Shown: positions 24,476-34,974, counted from the stretch's first letter. The stretch is DNA of 64,000 nucleotides from Nocardiopsis sp. N85 (GCF_028882275.1 NZ_JARBUT010000001.1:124001-188000), one strand, 5' to 3'. The notes: generated by a model from the sequence alone, not told the origin. Program-made: numbers and translations.

Positions 24476-26047
24476 ATGGCCTCCCGCTCCCCCCTGACCT
24501 CCGGCCTCGGCGTTCGACTCGACCGCGCCGTGCGCCTCGCCGACGAAGGGCACGTCCTCGTCGGTGGGGACCCGATCCGCTCGTTCCGTCTCACATCGCG
24601 ACAGGTCAGCGGTGTCATCCGGTGGGTGAGCGGGGCCCCGACACGCGACCTCGACGAGGCCGCGACGGCCGACGCCCTGGTCCGGGCCGGACTGGCCCAC
24701 CCGCGTCCGATCGGGGTGCGCCCCGATCTCACCGTCGACGTGGTCGTGATCGACCGGGGCGCGGCCGGTGGTCTGATCGCCACCCTGGACCGGCTCGAAC
24801 GACTCCACCCGGGACTGGAGCCGATCGTCGTCGGCGCGACGGGACCCGCCGCCCGGGCCGCCCGCGCGCACGGGGCCCGTGTGCTGCCGGGGCCCGTGGG
24901 CGGAGCCGCGGCCCGCGCCCTGGCCCTCACCGTCTCCGACGCCGACCTCGTCGCCCTGATCGACGCCGGCCAGGTGCCGATGCCCGGCTGGCTGGAGGCC
25001 TGCGTCGGACACTTCGCGGACCCCGGGGTGGCCGCGGTCCTTCCTCGCGTCCTCGTCGATCGCTCGGTGCCCGCCGGTGCGGGGGCCACGGCCGTCGCCG
25101 CCGTCGCCGCCGCTCGGGTCGTCCCCGATCGCGGGCCCGACCCCGCCCCCGTACTGCCGTGGGGGCACACCACCCCCGATCGCGCCCGGCCGGCCGGGGC
25201 CGCCCTCGGCGATCCCTTGCGCCCCGCCACCTCCCTGGTCCTGCGCCGCGACGCGGTGGGAGAGCTCCGGCCCGACCCCTCCCTCGGGGTGGCCGCCGAA
25301 CTCGAACTGCTGTGGGGCCTGGTCGATCGGGGTGCTTCGGTGCGCTACGAACCCCGGGCCCGGATCCTGGCCCGCCCCCTCGACGACCTCGGCGGTTACC
25401 TGCGGTCCTGCGCCGAGATCGGCGTTCGGGGCGCGGCCCTGGCCCGTCGGCGCGGTGCCCGTGCGGCCGGACCCGAGCTGTCCCGGATCGGGGCCGCGGC
25501 CCTGGCCCTGCTCGTGGCCGGCCGGCCCCTGTCGGCACTGACCTGCGTCGCCGTCGGAGGCGGGGCCTCCGTGGCCACCCTGGCCGCGCCTCCGTCCCGT
25601 ACCGCCCCGGCGGTGGGACGGAGTCTGGTGCGCGAGGCCGGGGTGATCTCCTCGGCCCTGCGGGGCGCGTGGTGGCCGCCGGCCGTGGCGGCCGTCGCGG
25701 CGGGCTCCGCCGGGATCGCCCGGGACCTGGGCCGGGGGCGCCGGGTCCGTCGCGGTCGGGTCGTGGCCGTGGCGGCCGTGGCGTCCGCCCTGGTGGTGCC
25801 GCACCTGACGTCGTGGCGGACCTCGCGCGGCACCGCGCCGGTCGATCCGTTGACCTGGACCGCGCTGGGCATCGCCGGTGACGCGGCCCGAGGGGCGGGG
25901 GTCTGGTGGGGGATGGTGCGGTCGCGCACGGTCGCTCCGCTGGTGCCCCGGGTGAGGGTGGCGGGACCGATAGCGGGCCCTCTGCACGAGGGGCCGGCCG
26001 CCGAGCGGGTTGAGGGCGACTCGATGAGCCTCGTTGGGCCCGGTTAA
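24476..26047 (+). CDS. MftF-like glycosyltransferase-fold protein (mycofactocin glycosyltransferase family)
   Basis: 523 residues. The N-terminal 80 residues (VRLDRAVRLADEGHVLVGGDPIRSFRL, then LVRAGLAHPRP) match the N-terminal domain of MftF, which oligoglycosylates mycofactocin. Then a GT2-type domain runs to about residue 330. The place of the metal-binding DxD (residues 163-165, context LIDAGQVPMPGWL) reads D-A-G, and the segment expected to carry the acidic catalytic pair reads AAELELLWGLVDRG. The C-terminal part is hydrophobic (ALALLVAGRPLSALTCVAVGG). No mftA-E genes are in the window. Either a divergent active enzyme or an inactive paralogue. Confidence 0.7.
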   Translation: MASRSPLTSGLGVRLDRAVRLADEGHVLVGGDPIRSFRLTSRQVSGVIRWVSGAPTRDLDEAATADALVRAGLAHPRPIGVRPDLTVDVVVIDRGAAGGLIATLDRLERLHPGLEPIVVGATGPAARAARAHGARVLPGPVGGAAARALALTVSDADLVALIDAGQVPMPGWLEACVGHFADPGVAAVLPRVLVDRSVPAGAGATAVAAVAAARVVPDRGPDPAPVLPWGHTTPDRARPAGAALGDPLRPATSLVLRRDAVGELRPDPSLGVAAELELLWGLVDRGASVRYEPRARILARPLDDLGGYLRSCAEIGVRGAALARRRGARAAGPELSRIGAAALALLVAGRPLSALTCVAVGGGASVATLAAPPSRTAPAVGRSLVREAGVISSALRGAWWPPAVAAVAAGSAGIARDLGRGRRVRRGRVVAVAAVASALVVPHLTSWRTSRGTAPVDPLTWTALGIAGDAARGAGVWWGMVRSRTVAPLVPRVRVAGPIAGPLHEGPAAERVEGDSMSLVGPG

Positions 26048-26623
26048 CTCCCATCACGTGGAGTGACGCCCGTTGGTGAGGCCCGATCGGCCCCGTTCCG
26101 TCCTTCCGGGGGCATCGGGAGCGCGCGGACCTCGGCGGCGGTGGAGCCGGGTTTTCGACCTGTCGCGGTGCACGGCCTTTCGGTGTTGAGTTTGCCCGTT
26201 TTGTCGTGTTTCACGTAAACACTGATGACCCGAGGAGCGTCTCCAGGGTGGCATTCATGCAGTTCAAAGCGACTTTTCTGGCCGTGTGTAACTATTTCAT
26301 TGCTTTGTGTGAAAAGATTGACAAATCGCTAGCTTTTTGTCGGTGAAAGCGGCTCTGTTGTCTTTTCTTGATGTACTGGTTACCGTCAAGTGTCTAGCGA
26401 TGGCCCAGACTCTTGACATTCCGGTCACTGACCGTGAATCGGACGCAACAGTGTTTCACCAGTCACCGGGAGTGACCCCCACCGGTGGTCGCGGGATCAT
26501 GGACGCTCAACGGGCCACAAGCCATCGAGTCTTCGAACCGTGCATCACCAGTGCTCCTGGTGCAAAAGCACCCCCGTCAGCAGACCACCGCGCCGGTCTC
26601 GGCTGTGAGGTTCGGAGAGAGTT
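26048..26623. promoter_or_regulatory. AT-rich promoter region of the ABC importer operon
   Basis: About 575 bp without a gene and clearly AT-richer than its surroundings between 26160 and 26440. It contains an inverted repeat GTGTTT-N5-AAACAC at 26206-26222, TTGACA hexamers at 26318-26323 and 26413-26418, and GGTCACTGACC-type symmetry near 26424. One or more promoters of the downstream operon are likely here. Confidence 0.5.
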
Positions 26624-27604
26624 TTGGGCAAGTTCCTGGTCAGGCGACTGTTGAACTACGTCGTGCTGATCTTCCTGGCGACGAGTTTCGCCTACCTGCT
26701 CGCCGCCACCAACCTGTACCCGCGCGGATACTTCGAGCAGATGCAGCCGCCACCCACCCCCGAGGCGGTCAACGCACAGCTCGACGCGCTCAACCTGAAC
26801 GACCAGACGCCCCTGGCGCAGCGCTACGTCACCTGGCTGACCGGGGTCGTCCAGGGCGACTTCGGACAGACCATCCAGGGACGTGACGTCACCGACCAGG
26901 TCTGGCTGAAGGCCGGCGTCACACTCCGACTCATCACCGTCGCCACCATCCTGGGCAGTTTCCTGGGCATCGCCATCGGCGCCTACGCCGCCGTGCGCCA
27001 GTACCGCAGATTCGACAAGGCCGCCACCGTCGCCTCGTTCGTCGTGCTGGCCATCCCCACCGTGGTGATCGCGCTCAGCGTCCAGATCGGCGCCACCGCG
27101 ATCAACGGGGCGCTCGGCTTCCAGCTCTTCCTGTTCTCCGGCGAGTACTCCGCGGGCTTCAGGGGAGAGTGGTGGGAGCTCCTGCTCAACCGACTGCACC
27201 ACGCGATCCTGCCCACCTTCGTGCTCGCCGTGGCGCTCTTCGCCGCCTTCGCCCGCTACCAGCGCAACATGATGCTCGACGTGCTGGGCGCCGACTTCGT
27301 GCGCACCGCCATGGCCAAGGGGCTCACCCGCCGCAAGGCGCTGCTCAAGCACGCCCTGCGCACCGCGCTGATCCCCACCATCACCTACTTCACCTTCACC
27401 TTCGGCCTGATGGTGGCGGGTGCGACCTTCACCGAGAAGATCTACGGCTGGCACGGGATGGGCGCCTGGCTGATCGACTCCATCTCCCAGCAGGACGTCC
27501 ATGTCGTCGCGGCCGTCTCCTGCTTCATGGCGGTGACGATCATGATCGCCTCCTTCCTCTCGGACATCCTCTACGCCTGGCTCGACCCGAGGGTGCGGGT
27601 GTGA
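26624..27604 (+). CDS. ABC transporter permease, DppB/OppB type
   Basis: 326 residues from a TTG at 26624 with GGAGAGA just upstream. About six membrane segments begin with FLVRRLLNYVVLIFLATSFAYL. The ATPase-contact motif is seen in TAMAKGLTRRKALLKHALRTALIP. First gene of a four-gene operon for peptide or oligosaccharide import; forms the membrane pore with the second permease. Confidence 0.9.
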   Translation: MGKFLVRRLLNYVVLIFLATSFAYLLAATNLYPRGYFEQMQPPPTPEAVNAQLDALNLNDQTPLAQRYVTWLTGVVQGDFGQTIQGRDVTDQVWLKAGVTLRLITVATILGSFLGIAIGAYAAVRQYRRFDKAATVASFVVLAIPTVVIALSVQIGATAINGALGFQLFLFSGEYSAGFRGEWWELLLNRLHHAILPTFVLAVALFAAFARYQRNMMLDVLGADFVRTAMAKGLTRRKALLKHALRTALIPTITYFTFTFGLMVAGATFTEKIYGWHGMGAWLIDSISQQDVHVVAAVSCFMAVTIMIASFLSDILYAWLDPRVRV

Positions 27605-27683
27605 CCGTGACACGACCCCGCGCGAGCGCGCACACCCTCATCCGACCGTTCGCCCCGACGGCCGCCCGGCAGGAGAACCCGTC

Positions 27684-28598
27684 ATGAGCACCACCGAAAC
27701 GAGCCCGAAGACCACGGCCGGGGTCCCGACCGTGCCGCCGACCCCCAGCCGGGTCAAGGACATCGTCCGGCAGCTCGTGGGCACCCCCCGGGTCATCGTC
27801 GGCCTGTCCATGATCGCGCTGCTGCTGCTCTTCGCCTTCATCGGTCCGCTCCTCACCGGTTGGGACATCGGTGAACGCGACTACCTCGCCCTGAAGTCGC
27901 CTCCCTCACCCGAGCACTGGATGGGCACCAACGCCACCGGCCAGGACATCTTCACCCAGGCCTCCGCCGGTCTACAGAAGTCGCTGCTCATCGGTCTGCT
28001 GGTGGCGCTCATGTCCACCGCGATCGCCGCCCTGGTCGGCTCCTTCGCCGGCTACTTCAGCGGCATCCCCGACCGCGCCCTGATGTGGATCGCCGACCTC
28101 GCGCTGGTGCTGCCCAGCTTCGTCGTCCTGGCCATCCTCTCCAAGCACTTCGGCGGCGACGGCGGCTGGTTCGTCCTGGTCATCCTGCTGGCGGGGTTCA
28201 GCTGGATGGTCACCTCCAAGATGATCCGCGGCATGACCATCTCGCTGCGCGAACGCGAGTACATCCACGCCGCGAGGTTCATGGGCGTCCCGTCGCACAA
28301 GATCATCCTGCGCCACATCCTGCCCAACATGTCGTCCCTGCTCATCGCGGACGCCACCATCGCGGTCAGCACCGCGATCATCGGCGAGACCTCGCTGAGC
28401 TACTTCGGCCTCGGTGTCCAGGCGCCGGACATCAGCCTCGGTGTGGTCATCGCGGACGGATCCCGCTTCGCCACCACCGCGTGGTGGATGTTCCTGTTCC
28501 CCACGCTGCTCCTGGTGATCCTGGTGCTCGCCGTGAACATGATCGGGGACGGGCTGCGCGACGCCCTCGACCCGCAGTCCAAGTCGCGCCGGTCCTAG
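27684..28598 (+). CDS. ABC transporter permease, DppC/OppC type
   Basis: 304 residues; AGGAG precedes the ATG. The N-terminal OppC-type extension is followed by five or six helices ([21 protein letters not shown] first). The coupling motif is [21 protein letters not shown]. The conserved [14 protein letters not shown] segment ([13 protein letters not shown]) is typical of this subfamily. It lies 79 bp after the first permease gene. Confidence 0.9.
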   Translation: MSTTETSPKTTAGVPTVPPTPSRVKDIVRQLVGTPRVIVGLSMIALLLLFAFIGPLLTGWDIGERDYLALKSPPSPEHWMGTNATGQDIFTQASAGLQKSLLIGLLVALMSTAIAALVGSFAGYFSGIPDRALMWIADLALVLPSFVVLAILSKHFGGDGGWFVLVILLAGFSWMVTSKMIRGMTISLREREYIHAARFMGVPSHKIILRHILPNMSSLLIADATIAVSTAIIGETSLSYFGLGVQAPDISLGVVIADGSRFATTAWWMFLFPTLLLVILVLAVNMIGDGLRDALDPQSKSRRS

Positions 28599-28611
28599 GG
28601 GGGAAGAGCAC

Positions 28612-30813
28612 ATGAGCGTAGAGACCATCGAAACCGCCGAGACGACCGAGGTCCGGCCGGGAGACGAGACCCCCGTCCTGGAGGTCACCGACCTCACCGT
28701 CACCTTCCGCGGCCTCAACGGCAACCCGGACGTGCACGCCGTGCGCGGTGTCGGTTACTCCGTCCGTCGCGGCGAGGTGCTGGGCATCGTCGGCGAGTCC
28801 GGTTCCGGCAAGTCCGTCTCCTCCATGGCCGCCATGGGCCTGCTGCCCGACCACGCCGTCATCACCGGCTCGGTCAAGCTGCACGGCGAGGAGATCCTCG
28901 GACTGGACGACCGCGCCATGGCCGCCCGCCGCGGCAAGGTCATCTCCATGGTCTTCCAGGACCCGCTGTCCGGCCTCACCCCGGTCTACACCGTGGGCGA
29001 CCAGCTGGCCGAGGCCGTCCTGGTGCACAACCCCAGGCTCCCCAAGGAGCAGGCCCGCAAGCGCGCCGTCCACCTGTTGGACCTGGTGGGCATCCCCAAC
29101 CCCGAGGGCCGCTACCGGTCGTTCCCGCACGAGTTCTCCGGCGGCATGCGCCAGCGCGTCATGATCGCGATGGCCATGGCCAACGACCCCGACGTCATCA
29201 TCTGCGACGAGCCGACCACGGCCCTCGACGTCACCATCCAGGCGCAGATCCTCGACCTGCTGCGCACCGCCCGCGAGGAGACCGGCGCGGCGATCGTCAT
29301 GATCACCCACGACCTCGGCGTCGTCGCCGGGTTCGTCGACCGGGTCCTGGTCATGTACGCGGGCCGTCCCGTCGAGATGGGCGGCGTCGACGAGATCTAC
29401 TACGGCAGTCGCATGCCCTACACCATGGGCCTGCTCGGCGCCGTTCCCCGCATGGACCTGGAGCGCCAGGGCGCGCTCGTCCCCATCAAGGGCACCCCGC
29501 CCTCGCTGAGCGACCTGCCGCCCGGGTGCCCGTTCGCGCCCCGCTGCCCCATCGTGAGGCCCGAATGCTCGCTGGCCGAACCCGACCTGCTCCCGGTGGG
29601 CGGGCAGCCCTCCGCGGAAACGATCGAGGAGGTCCACGGGCACACCGACGACACCTCCGCGACCGGGGTTCGCGACACCGGTGTCCAGCGGGTGGCCTGC
29701 ATCCGCTCCGGTGAGATCGCCGACCGGGGATGGACCGCCCAGGACATCTACCCCGTCCCGGACATCCCCGAGGTGCCCGTCGCCGACGTGCGCCGGGAGG
29801 ACCGTGCCGAGATGCTGCGGGTGGAGGGGCTGACCAAGCACCACCCGCTCACCAAGGGCGCGGTGTTCAAGCGGCGCGTCGGCACCGTCTACGCGGTCGA
29901 CGGGATCGACTTCGACATCCGTGAGGGCGAGACCCTGGCCCTGGTCGGCGAGTCCGGCTGCGGCAAGTCCACCACCCTCATGGAGATCATGGGGCTGGAG
30001 CGGCCGCAGGCCGGCAGCATCACCGTCATGGGCCACGACACCGCAAGCCTGGGCAAGACCGACCGGTTCGCGCTGCGCCGGGACATGCAGATCGTCTTCC
30101 AGGACCCGATGAGCTCGCTGGACCCGCGCATGCCGGTCTTCGACATCATCGCCGAGCCCCTGCGCACCCACCGGTTCTCCCAGGCCGACACCACCCGTCG
30201 CGTCTACGAGCTCATCGAGCTGGTCGGCCTCAACCCCGAGCACGCCACCCGGTTCCCCTCGGAGTTCTCCGGCGGTCAGCGCCAGCGCATCGGCATCGCC
30301 CGCGCCCTGGCCCTGGAACCCAAGCTGCTGGTGCTCGACGAGCCGGTGTCCGCCCTGGACGTGTCCATCCAGGCGGGCGTGGTCAACCTCCTGGAGGAGC
30401 TCCAGGCCCGGCTCGGCCTCTCGTACCTGTTCGTGGCACACGACCTCTCCGTGGTCCGGCACATCGCCGACCGCGTGGCCGTCATGTACCTGGGGCGGAT
30501 CGTCGAGATCGGCGACACCGAATCGGTCTACACCAAGCCCGCCCATCCCTACACCCAGGCGCTGCTGTCCGCGATCCCCATCCCCGACCCGGAGAGGGAG
30601 CGCGCCCGCACGCACATCGTCTTGGACGGCGACCTGCCCAGTCCCGCCAACCCACCGTCGGGTTGCAGGTTCCGGACCAGGTGCCAGAAGTTCATCACCC
30701 TCTCCGAACCCGAACAGGAGCGGTGCATGAGCGTCGAACCGTCGCTCGACGCCACCAACGGTGGCGACCAGGCGGCCGCCTGCCACTTCGCGGAGCGGCA
30801 GAGGGTCCTCTGA
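28612..30813 (+). CDS. Fused double ATPase of the oligopeptide-type ABC importer (DppD-DppF)
   Basis: 733 residues containing two complete ABC ATPase domains in one chain. Domain one: Walker A GESGSGKS, signature FSGGMRQR, Walker [14 protein letters not shown], and an oligopeptide-specific C-terminal extension with [15 protein letters not shown] linker of about 100 residues follows. Domain two: Walker [10 protein letters not shown], signature FSGGQRQR, Walker [14 protein letters not shown] and a second Cys-containing tail (FRTRCQKF). These genes are usually separate; the fusion is intact and in one frame. Confidence 0.92.
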   Translation: MSVETIETAETTEVRPGDETPVLEVTDLTVTFRGLNGNPDVHAVRGVGYSVRRGEVLGIVGESGSGKSVSSMAAMGLLPDHAVITGSVKLHGEEILGLDDRAMAARRGKVISMVFQDPLSGLTPVYTVGDQLAEAVLVHNPRLPKEQARKRAVHLLDLVGIPNPEGRYRSFPHEFSGGMRQRVMIAMAMANDPDVIICDEPTTALDVTIQAQILDLLRTAREETGAAIVMITHDLGVVAGFVDRVLVMYAGRPVEMGGVDEIYYGSRMPYTMGLLGAVPRMDLERQGALVPIKGTPPSLSDLPPGCPFAPRCPIVRPECSLAEPDLLPVGGQPSAETIEEVHGHTDDTSATGVRDTGVQRVACIRSGEIADRGWTAQDIYPVPDIPEVPVADVRREDRAEMLRVEGLTKHHPLTKGAVFKRRVGTVYAVDGIDFDIREGETLALVGESGCGKSTTLMEIMGLERPQAGSITVMGHDTASLGKTDRFALRRDMQIVFQDPMSSLDPRMPVFDIIAEPLRTHRFSQADTTRRVYELIELVGLNPEHATRFPSEFSGGQRQRIGIARALALEPKLLVLDEPVSALDVSIQAGVVNLLEELQARLGLSYLFVAHDLSVVRHIADRVAVMYLGRIVEIGDTESVYTKPAHPYTQALLSAIPIPDPERERARTHIVLDGDLPSPANPPSGCRFRTRCQKFITLSEPEQERCMSVEPSLDATNGGDQAAACHFAERQRVL

Positions 30814-30890
30814 TCCCTCGACGGTCCGATACGGCACGGACCGGTGCCGCCCCGCGCGCCGGTCATCTCATCCCCATAGGAGGAATCCCC

Positions 30891-32606
30891 ATGCGAATCG
30901 GGAAGGCGCGTTACCTCGCCCCCGTCGCCGCACTGGTCGTCATGGCCAGCGCGTGCAGCAACGACGACGGAAGGTCCACCGAGGAGGCCAAGGAGGAGAA
31001 CGCCTCCCTGGAGGCCACCGACCTCAACCCCGCGGCGCGCGAGGATCTCCAGGAGGGCGGCCGGTTCGTCTGGGCCCTCAGCGAGTACGAAGAGCAGTAC
31101 AACATGGTCCACATCCAGGGCAACAAGGCTGACGTGCGCCGCGTCATGGCCGCCATGATGCCCTCGATCACGCGCTTCCAGCCCGACGGCTCCTACGAGC
31201 CGCGCAAGGAGTTCGTGCTCGACTACGGCGTGAGCGAGGACGGCCTTGAGGTCACCTTCGAGCTCAACCCCGACGCCGTGTGGTCCGACGGCGAGCCCGT
31301 CACCTGGGAGGACTACGAGGCCCGGGTCCTCACCTCCAAGGGGGAGACCGAGGGCGACTTCCAGGTCGGCTCCGACGAGGGCTACAAGTACATCGACGAG
31401 GTCGTCCAGGGCGACGACGAGTTCTCCTTCACCCTGGAGTTCTCGCAGCCCTACGCCGACTGGCCCGCCCTCTTCGACATCGTGTACCCCAAGGAGTACA
31501 TGGAGGACGAGGAGCTCTTCGAGGAGGGCTACACCGCCGGTGAGGAGTTCGTCACCGCCGGTCCGTTCGCGAACCCCGAGTTCGACGAGGTCACCCAGCG
31601 CATCATCGTCACCCGCAACGACGACTGGTGGGGTGACAAGGCCCTGCTGGACGAGATCGTCTTCGTGAACGTCGCCATCGACGGTCAGGCCACGGCCTTC
31701 AACAACAACGAGGTCGACGGCTTCTACCTGGGCTACGACTCGGCCGGCTACGACCTGCTCCAGGGCAAGGACGGCGCCTACTTCACCCGCGCCGTCAACC
31801 ACGGCCACCGTTTCATCTCGGTGAACGCCGGCAGCGAGCTCCTGTCGGACAAGAACGTCCGTCACGCCCTGGCCATGGGCATCGACCGCGACAAGATCGC
31901 CAACGTGGCCCTGAGCCCCGTCGACTGGCCGATCACCGGTGAGGTCAACCGCCTCCTGCGCTCCAGCCAGCACGGTTACCAGGACAACAGCGGCGAACTG
32001 GGCGAGTACAACCCGGAGCGGGCCGGGGAGCTCCTCGACGAGGCCGGCTGGACCCTGGAGGACGGCGAGCAGTTCCGCACCAACGCCGACGGTGAGACCC
32101 TGACCATCAGCTACGTGGCCTCCGAGGACATGCAGCTGGCCAAGGACGAGGCCGACATCACCCGCGAGATGCTCGCGGAGATCGGCATCGAGGTCGACGT
32201 CCAGAACGTTCCGGGCAACGCCCTGTTCTCCGACTACATCGTGCCGGGCAACTACGAGCTGGCCGCGTTCGTCCTGACCGGTTCCAACCCGTACGCCAGC
32301 GACAGCGCCGGCAACTTCGGCGGCCCGTACGACGAGGACGGCGAGGACTGGGGCAACAACCTCAGCTTCCACTCCACCCAGGAGATCAACGACCTCTTCG
32401 AGGAGATGGGCCAGGAGACCGACCCCGACCGCTACGCCGAGCTGGCCAACCAGATCGACGCCGCCATCTGGGAAGAGGTCCTGACCATCCCCATGTTCGA
32501 GCGTCCCGGCCAGTACGTCCTCAAGGACGACCTCCACAACTGGGGTGAGTACGGCCTCGCCGGCGACTACGTCTACGAGAACATCGGCTGGGCCAAGGAG
32601 GAGTAA
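30891..32606 (+). CDS. ABC transporter substrate-binding lipoprotein, family 5
   Basis: 571 residues from an ATG preceded by a perfect AGGAGG. Lipid-attachment Cys at residue 22 (LVVMASACSNDDG). The mature protein is an SBP family 5 (DppA/OppA-like) protein: EDGLEVTFELNPDAVWSDGEPVTWEDY is the family signature, and VRHALAMGIDRDKIANV is the second conserved block. The ligand may be peptides, or oligosaccharides as for some actinobacterial family-5 proteins; pectate-lyase-like genes lie just downstream. Last gene of the operon; a terminator follows at 32668. Confidence 0.9.
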   Translation: MRIGKARYLAPVAALVVMASACSNDDGRSTEEAKEENASLEATDLNPAAREDLQEGGRFVWALSEYEEQYNMVHIQGNKADVRRVMAAMMPSITRFQPDGSYEPRKEFVLDYGVSEDGLEVTFELNPDAVWSDGEPVTWEDYEARVLTSKGETEGDFQVGSDEGYKYIDEVVQGDDEFSFTLEFSQPYADWPALFDIVYPKEYMEDEELFEEGYTAGEEFVTAGPFANPEFDEVTQRIIVTRNDDWWGDKALLDEIVFVNVAIDGQATAFNNNEVDGFYLGYDSAGYDLLQGKDGAYFTRAVNHGHRFISVNAGSELLSDKNVRHALAMGIDRDKIANVALSPVDWPITGEVNRLLRSSQHGYQDNSGELGEYNPERAGELLDEAGWTLEDGEQFRTNADGETLTISYVASEDMQLAKDEADITREMLAEIGIEVDVQNVPGNALFSDYIVPGNYELAAFVLTGSNPYASDSAGNFGGPYDEDGEDWGNNLSFHSTQEINDLFEEMGQETDPDRYAELANQIDAAIWEEVLTIPMFERPGQYVLKDDLHNWGEYGLAGDYVYENIGWAKEE

Positions 32607-32667
32607 CACCCCTCCCACCGTGTCGCGCCACCGGCGGCCCTGACCCGACGCCGGTGGACGTACCCCC

Positions 32668-32697
32668 GGCGCCGCCCCTCCCACGAGGGGCGGCGCC
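32668..32697 (+). terminator. Terminator of the ABC importer operon
   Basis: A perfect 13-bp stem (ggcgccgcccctc and complement), 4-base loop, followed by CTTT. Confidence 0.85.
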
Positions 32698-32795
32698 CTT
32701 TCGCATGTCCGGGTTGGGGCTGCGGCCCGGGCTGTGGCAAGGTGTGGCTCGATCCCCCGAACCCCCCGCCGTCCCTGCTCGCTGGAAAGCCCCCC

Positions 32796-33848
32796 ATGAC
32801 CGTACGATCGATCCTCATCATCGGAACGGCGGCAGCGCTCTGCGCCGTCCTGGCAGCCTGTGCCGGGTCGGGGGAGACCTCCCCCGAGATCGACCCCGCG
32901 CCCGTCGAGGCCGGTGTCGAGACCCCGACACCCGAAGAGGGGGACGAGAGCGGCGCGCCCCCGGACGCGGAGCCCTCCGGACCCCGCTGGGGCACCCCCG
33001 TGGGATGGGCCGCCCAGCCCCTGGAGCGGGAGGGGGAGATGCACCCCGCCGTCACCGGCGGAGCCGCCGGGGAGACCGTCACCGCCGACGACGCCGACAC
33101 GCTGGCCGAACACCTCGCGGCGGAGGAACCCCTGGTCGTCGAGGTCTCCGGCCGGATCGAACTCGACGGCGCCGTTCGGGTGGGGTCGGACAAGACCCTG
33201 ATCGCCGCCGCAGAGGAGACCGCCGAACTCGTCGGAGGCCGTCTGGTGGTGGAGGAGGCGGCCAACGTCGTCATCTCCGATCTCACCCTCGACGCGGACG
33301 GCGCCGCCGTGTCGGTACGCGGCGGCTCCCACCACGTGTGGATCGACGGCAACACGCTCCGGGGCGGAGGTGACGAGGCGCTGATCTCCATCACCGACGG
33401 CGCCGACCACGTGACCGTCTCCTGGAACCACTTCCGCGACTCCGAGGCCGCGCTCGGCGTCGGCGGCAGGGAGGACGGTCCCGATCCGATGCGGGTGAGC
33501 GTCCACCACAACCTCTTCGAGGGCGTCGACACCCGCAACCCCCGCGCCCGGGGCGCCGCCCGCGCGCACGTGTTCAACAACTTCTACCGGGGCGCCGCCG
33601 GGCACGGCGTGGAATCCGGCTACGGGGCCGCCGTCCTCGTGGAGGGCAACTACTTCGACGGGGTCGGGATCTCGGTGACCGTCGATCCCGAGGTCCCCGG
33701 TTCCGCGTTCACCCGCGACAACCTTCTGGTGGACACCGGGCAGCCCGAACTCTTCGGCACCGTCGACGACCCGCCCTACGCCTACGAACTGGACGACACC
33801 GCCGACGTCCCCGACATCGTCACCGCCACGGCCGGCGCCGGCCGCTAG
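32796..33848 (+). CDS. Secreted PL1 pectate-lyase-like lipoprotein
   Basis: 350 residues from the ATG at 32796. Lipoprotein signal with Cys near residue 22 (ALCAVLAACAGSG), then an acidic Pro-rich linker, then a right-handed beta-helix. Conserved strands read VWIDGNTLRG, VTVSWNHFRD, VSVHHNLFEG and RAHVFNNFYRG. The catalytic Arg region RNPRARG is kept, but the calcium-site segment usually reading DGLLDIK is DEALISIT and WIDHN is WIDGN. Activity on pectate is therefore uncertain. Confidence 0.82.
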   Translation: MTVRSILIIGTAAALCAVLAACAGSGETSPEIDPAPVEAGVETPTPEEGDESGAPPDAEPSGPRWGTPVGWAAQPLEREGEMHPAVTGGAAGETVTADDADTLAEHLAAEEPLVVEVSGRIELDGAVRVGSDKTLIAAAEETAELVGGRLVVEEAANVVISDLTLDADGAAVSVRGGSHHVWIDGNTLRGGGDEALISITDGADHVTVSWNHFRDSEAALGVGGREDGPDPMRVSVHHNLFEGVDTRNPRARGAARAHVFNNFYRGAAGHGVESGYGAAVLVEGNYFDGVGISVTVDPEVPGSAFTRDNLLVDTGQPELFGTVDDPPYAYELDDTADVPDIVTATAGAGR

Positions 33849-34200
33849 GTTCCGGTCGCCCGGGGCCGCCCCGGCGACGGTCGCCCCCCGCTCCGCACAC
33901 CCGGAGCCATCGTGCGGGTCACCGCCCGAACGGCCGCTCGAACGGCCCGGGGTGCGGGCCCCGTCCGACTCCCAGAGCGCGATGGGGAGGGTGTGCCGGG
34001 AGCGCGGGGACGCCTGGCACGGCTTCGGGGGGGCGGGCCCCGTCCGCCGGTTCCGAGCGTGTGCGAAGCGTGGCGGAGGGAGGCCCGAGAGCGGGAGGGC
34101 CGCTCGCACACCCCTCACCGTGCCGGGTGTCGGGGGTGACCGGGAGGGGCCGACGGCCCGCCTCCGACCACCCGGTCACCCGGTCACCCGGCCGGAACGA
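33849..34200. other. Convergent intergenic region
   Basis: About 350 bp with no supported gene. It contains a short tandem CCCGGTCAC repeat near 34170-34195 next to the end of the downstream gene. Nothing else recognised. Confidence 0.3.
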
Positions 34201-34974
34201 TCAGGACACCTCGTACTCGTAGGCCTCCTCCACCCCCTCCGGAGTGACGTAGAGCAGCCGCAGCGGCCGCCCCTCCGGGGAGACCCACAGCGTGAACGCG
34301 GCCTCGTCCTCCGACGTGAGCGTGTTCTCGCGCCGGTGGACGTCGTAGTCGCCGAGCGTCGCGGTGAACGTCCCCTCGTAACGCAGGGCCGCCGTCGCGC
34401 CCTCCTCGGTCTCGACCTCCTCCCTGCCCAGGAACTCGATGTCGGGGGAGGTCCCGGTGATCTCGTGCAGCTTGGCCGTGCCGAACGCCGTCGAGCACAG
34501 GTACCGGTCCGCGTCGGTGGGTTCGGTCGGGATCTGCAAGCCGTGTCCGGCCGTCGTGATCGGCGTTCCGTCGCCGAGGTCGTAGCGGTACACCTCCGTG
34601 CCGTCGATGTAGGTGAAGGAGTGCTCGAACAGGGGGGTGCCGGCCGTGTCGTAGCGGGCGGTGCCCTCGCCCACCGGCGTTCCGTCCTTCCGGCGGGTGA
34701 AGGAGACCGCGTAGGAATCGGCGGATTCCATCCGCGACGCCGTCTGTTCCACGAACGCCACCGGATCCTCCGGTGAGGCGGACGCGGACGGCGATCCCCG
34801 CCGGTCCTGCGAGGGGACCGGTTCGTCGAAGACCGCCTTGGCCACCCACCATCCACTGGCCACCACGGCCAGGCAGATCACGATGATCAACAGGATCATC
34901 GGCCAGCCGAGCGGACCCTCGGGGACGGGGGCTTCGTTCTCGGGCACGGTGTCGGGCAACGACGACATCGACAT
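34201..34974 (-). CDS. Membrane-anchored LolA/LppX-like protein
   Basis: About 257 residues from the ATG at 34974; a GTG at 35001 is possible. One N-terminal membrane helix (WPMILLIIVICLAVVASGWWV, residues about 24-44) is followed by an extracytoplasmic domain of beta-strands: SADSYAVSFTRRKDGT, TPLFEHSFTYIDGTEVYRY, ALRYEGTFTATLGD, FTLWVSPEGRPLRLLYV. The pattern of strands resembles LppX/LprG-type lipid carriers and the external domain of the kinase at 52772. The fold assignment is inferred. The preceding gene runs open through it in another frame (see next entry). Confidence 0.7.
   Translation of the reverse strand: MSMSSLPDTVPENEAPVPEGPLGWPMILLIIVICLAVVASGWWVAKAVFDEPVPSQDRRGSPSASASPEDPVAFVEQTASRMESADSYAVSFTRRKDGTPVGEGTARYDTAGTPLFEHSFTYIDGTEVYRYDLGDGTPITTAGHGLQIPTEPTDADRYLCSTAFGTAKLHEITGTSPDIEFLGREEVETEEGATAALRYEGTFTATLGDYDVHRRENTLTSEDEAAFTLWVSPEGRPLRLLYVTPEGVEEAYEYEVS

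Noticed and set aside
24373..25881. 502-codon Arg/Pro-rich frame over the MftF-like gene
   Set aside because: Composition is that of an out-of-frame read; the MftF-like frame shows family motifs.
28612..30813. Possibility that the double ATPase is two genes joined by error
   Set aside because: The frame is continuous, the linker shows no stop-like disruption, and both ATPase domains are complete.
30549..34118. 1,189-codon minus-strand frame
   Set aside because: It crosses several real plus-strand genes and a terminator and has shadow-frame composition.
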